This document shows, piece after piece, positions 62,900 through 64,000 of a DNA stretch of 64,000 nt. The notes below the pieces were generated by a model that was given only the letters and a program-made list of their open reading frames with translations, was not told where the DNA came from and made no database searches. The stretch is taken from NCBI RefSeq assembly GCF_937958065.1, contig NZ_CALFXI010000100.1:124001-188000 (forward strand), read 5' to 3'. A program made the translations under genes and the position numbers. Origin of the DNA: an uncultured Steroidobacter sp. GTDB lineage: Bacteria > Pseudomonadota > Gammaproteobacteria > Steroidobacterales > Steroidobacteraceae. Within the stretch, counting starts at the first letter, position 1; every line of letters begins with the position of its first letter.

Positions 62900-63502
62900 A
62901 TGCGACGTAACGTTGTGTTCGACAAAGGCCGCGGCTGGCGCGAAGACGATCGTGAGTTCCACCGCATGCACATGCGCGAGGACCGCGGCGCCGACGTAGG
63001 TGAATACAGGCCGCAGGAGACCAGCGAGTTCAGCGACGCTTATTACGGGCCTGGCGACAACTACGCGCGACGGGATTTCGTGAGCGGAGGCTACAGTCGC
63101 GAGCAGCAGCCGATCGCGCCGAGCCAGCTGCAGCCCGGACCGCCTGTAGGTCGGTTCGCTCCAGAGCGTCATCCGGATAACCGCATCTATGGCGAAGTGC
63201 GGTCATATGGAGAGTTGCATGGCGGCCAGCAGAGTTGGGCGGATCTGAAGTCGCATCGGGGGCGGGGTCCGAAAGGCTATGCACGCAGCGATGAGCGGCT
63301 GACCGAGCTGATCTGCGAACGCTTGACCGACGACGCCCAGATCGACGCCAGCGATGTCAGCGTCGCAGTTCAACAGGGCGAGGTGACATTGAGCGGCACC
63401 GTTCAGGACAAGCTCGCTCGATGGCGGGCCGAGGATCTGGCGGAGTCGATCAGCGGTGTCGTTTCGGTGAGCAACCGGCTACGTGTGGACCGAGGAGGTT
63501 GA
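62900..63502 (+). CDS. BON-domain protein
   Basis: A 200-residue protein. The first ~130 residues are low-complexity, rich in Arg, Asp, Tyr, Gly and His, and likely disordered. The last ~70 form one BON domain (SDERLTELICERLTDDAQIDASDVSVAV and GEVTLSGTVQDKLARWRAEDLAESISGVVSVSNRLRV, given as its two ends). There is no signal peptide, so it may be cytoplasmic like E. coli YgaU/Kbp or associate with membranes. Similar proteins accompany osmotic-stress genes. A strong AGGAGG site precedes the ATG. Confidence 0.85.
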   Translation: MRRNVVFDKGRGWREDDREFHRMHMREDRGADVGEYRPQETSEFSDAYYGPGDNYARRDFVSGGYSREQQPIAPSQLQPGPPVGRFAPERHPDNRIYGEVRSYGELHGGQQSWADLKSHRGRGPKGYARSDERLTELICERLTDDAQIDASDVSVAVQQGEVTLSGTVQDKLARWRAEDLAESISGVVSVSNRLRVDRGG

Positions 63503-63544
63503 CGCGCCAGGTGCGCGCCGACTGGAGGTGCTGGCGAGTTCCGC

Positions 63545-64000
63545 TTACTCGAGCGACTCGACCAGCGCACCGTTCACCCGGACGTTTTCCAGACGCACGC
63601 TGCGTGTGTACTTCACGGTGCTTGGCTGCGTCACCTGGTTGAACTCGCAATCCCTGAGAGTGATGTCGTCCACCGGGGCCTTGGGCAATCCCTGCGAGTC
63701 CAGCACTCGACCGGCTTTCGCGACCCGCATCCGTTCAACCACGATGTTGCGCAGTTTCGGAATGAATGCACCGTTCGCGCCCTCGTCGTAGTTGAAATCG
63801 CACGTGATCGCGGCGCGCCCGACTTGCCCCACATCGATGTCGCGATAGTAGAAGTTCTCCAGCAGCCCGCCGCGCAATGCGTTGTTCTTGAACCGGATCG
63901 CATACCAGAGATCCGGGCTGTCCATGTGGCAATGCTCGGCGAACACCCAACGCGCGCCGCCTGAGATCTGACTGCCTACGACCACGCCGCCATGCCCGGC
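63545..64000 (-). CDS. GH28 polygalacturonase-like protein, C-terminal part
   Basis: The frame is open to the window's edge, so only the C-terminal ~151 residues are seen. GHGGVVVGSQISGG is the GH28 motif around the catalytic histidine region, and the rest is a right-handed beta-helix pattern (LLENFYYRDIDVGQVGRAAITCDF, LRNIVVERMRVAKAG). GH28 enzymes cleave polygalacturonan or related pectins. The N-terminus and any signal peptide are outside the window. It converges on the BON gene and hints at plant-polymer use. Confidence 0.88.
   Translation of the reverse strand, partial: AGHGGVVVGSQISGGARWVFAEHCHMDSPDLWYAIRFKNNALRGGLLENFYYRDIDVGQVGRAAITCDFNYDEGANGAFIPKLRNIVVERMRVAKAGRVLDSQGLPKAPVDDITLRDCEFNQVTQPSTVKYTRSVRLENVRVNGALVESLE

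Noticed and set aside
1..64000. CRISPR arrays, tRNA/rRNA genes, insertion sequences, attachment sites
   Set aside because: No regularly spaced repeats, cloverleaf or rRNA motifs, transposase genes or terminal repeats were recognised by eye; small RNAs cannot be excluded.

Overview
The window is 64 kb of GC-rich, densely coded chromosome. It has no rRNA, tRNA, CRISPR array, transposase or phage gene that I could recognise. It carries four TonB-dependent receptors, three flavin-dependent (tryptophan-type) halogenases, a SapC-family protein, a GH1 and a GH28 glycosidase, a LacI regulator, isoquinoline-1-oxidoreductase-like and GMC dehydrogenases, and an ATP-dependent DNA ligase. This content suggests a free-living, polymer- or plant-matter-scavenging gammaproteobacterium near the Xanthomonadales/Steroidobacteraceae. 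That placement is inferred from gene content; no marker gene is present to prove it.

Layout. 0-2.5 kb: end of a CstA-type peptide/pyruvate transporter, its YbdD partner, and D-serine ammonia-lyase. 2.5-5.3 kb: a two-subunit molybdenum hydroxylase. 5.5-7.6 kb: bactofilin, a zinc-ribbon protein, a histidine phosphatase and a DUF1993 protein. 7.7-10.7 kb: a MacB/Lol-like ABC exporter (ATPase plus two FtsX permeases). 10.8-13.6 kb: MFS carrier, DoxX protein and WYL regulator with its probable operator. 13.8-18.9 kb: housekeeping genes (ppa, apt) and envelope or periplasmic proteins. 18.9-26.2 kb: a DUF885 lipoprotein peptidase with two tandem TonB-dependent receptors. 26.3-31.6 kb: rhomboid protease, DUF418 protein, and an operon of YCII protein, ECF42-like sigma factor and DNA ligase. 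31.8-36.1 kb: a TonB-dependent receptor divergent from a halogenase. 36.3-45.6 kb: flippase-like protein, GMC dehydrogenase pair, APC permease, META/MFS/cupin operon, DenD-like/SDR pair and a small orphan protein. 45.6-57.5 kb: the main accessory locus. 57.4-64 kb: a FemAB-like acetyltransferase, Lrp-type regulator and PutA, a small Cys-rich lipoprotein, a BON-domain protein, and the end of a GH28 polygalacturonase.

The most interesting region is 45.6-57.5 kb. On the minus strand a sugar-porter MFS transporter, a LacI repressor and a GH1 beta-glucosidase form one operon. Diverging from it is an operon of a TIGR01782-type TonB-dependent receptor, a halogenase with an altered WxWxIP motif (WxWxIG), SapC, a JmjC-like cupin with an HxD...H iron site, and a second, canonical halogenase. 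The shared intergenic region holds a LacI-type operator and a second, unrelated perfect palindrome. The arrangement reads as a glycoside scavenging locus (outer-membrane uptake, inner-membrane uptake, hydrolysis, repression) joined to a modification cassette whose native substrate I cannot name. A second receptor/halogenase pair at 31.8-36.1 kb has its own palindromic operator of the same general class.
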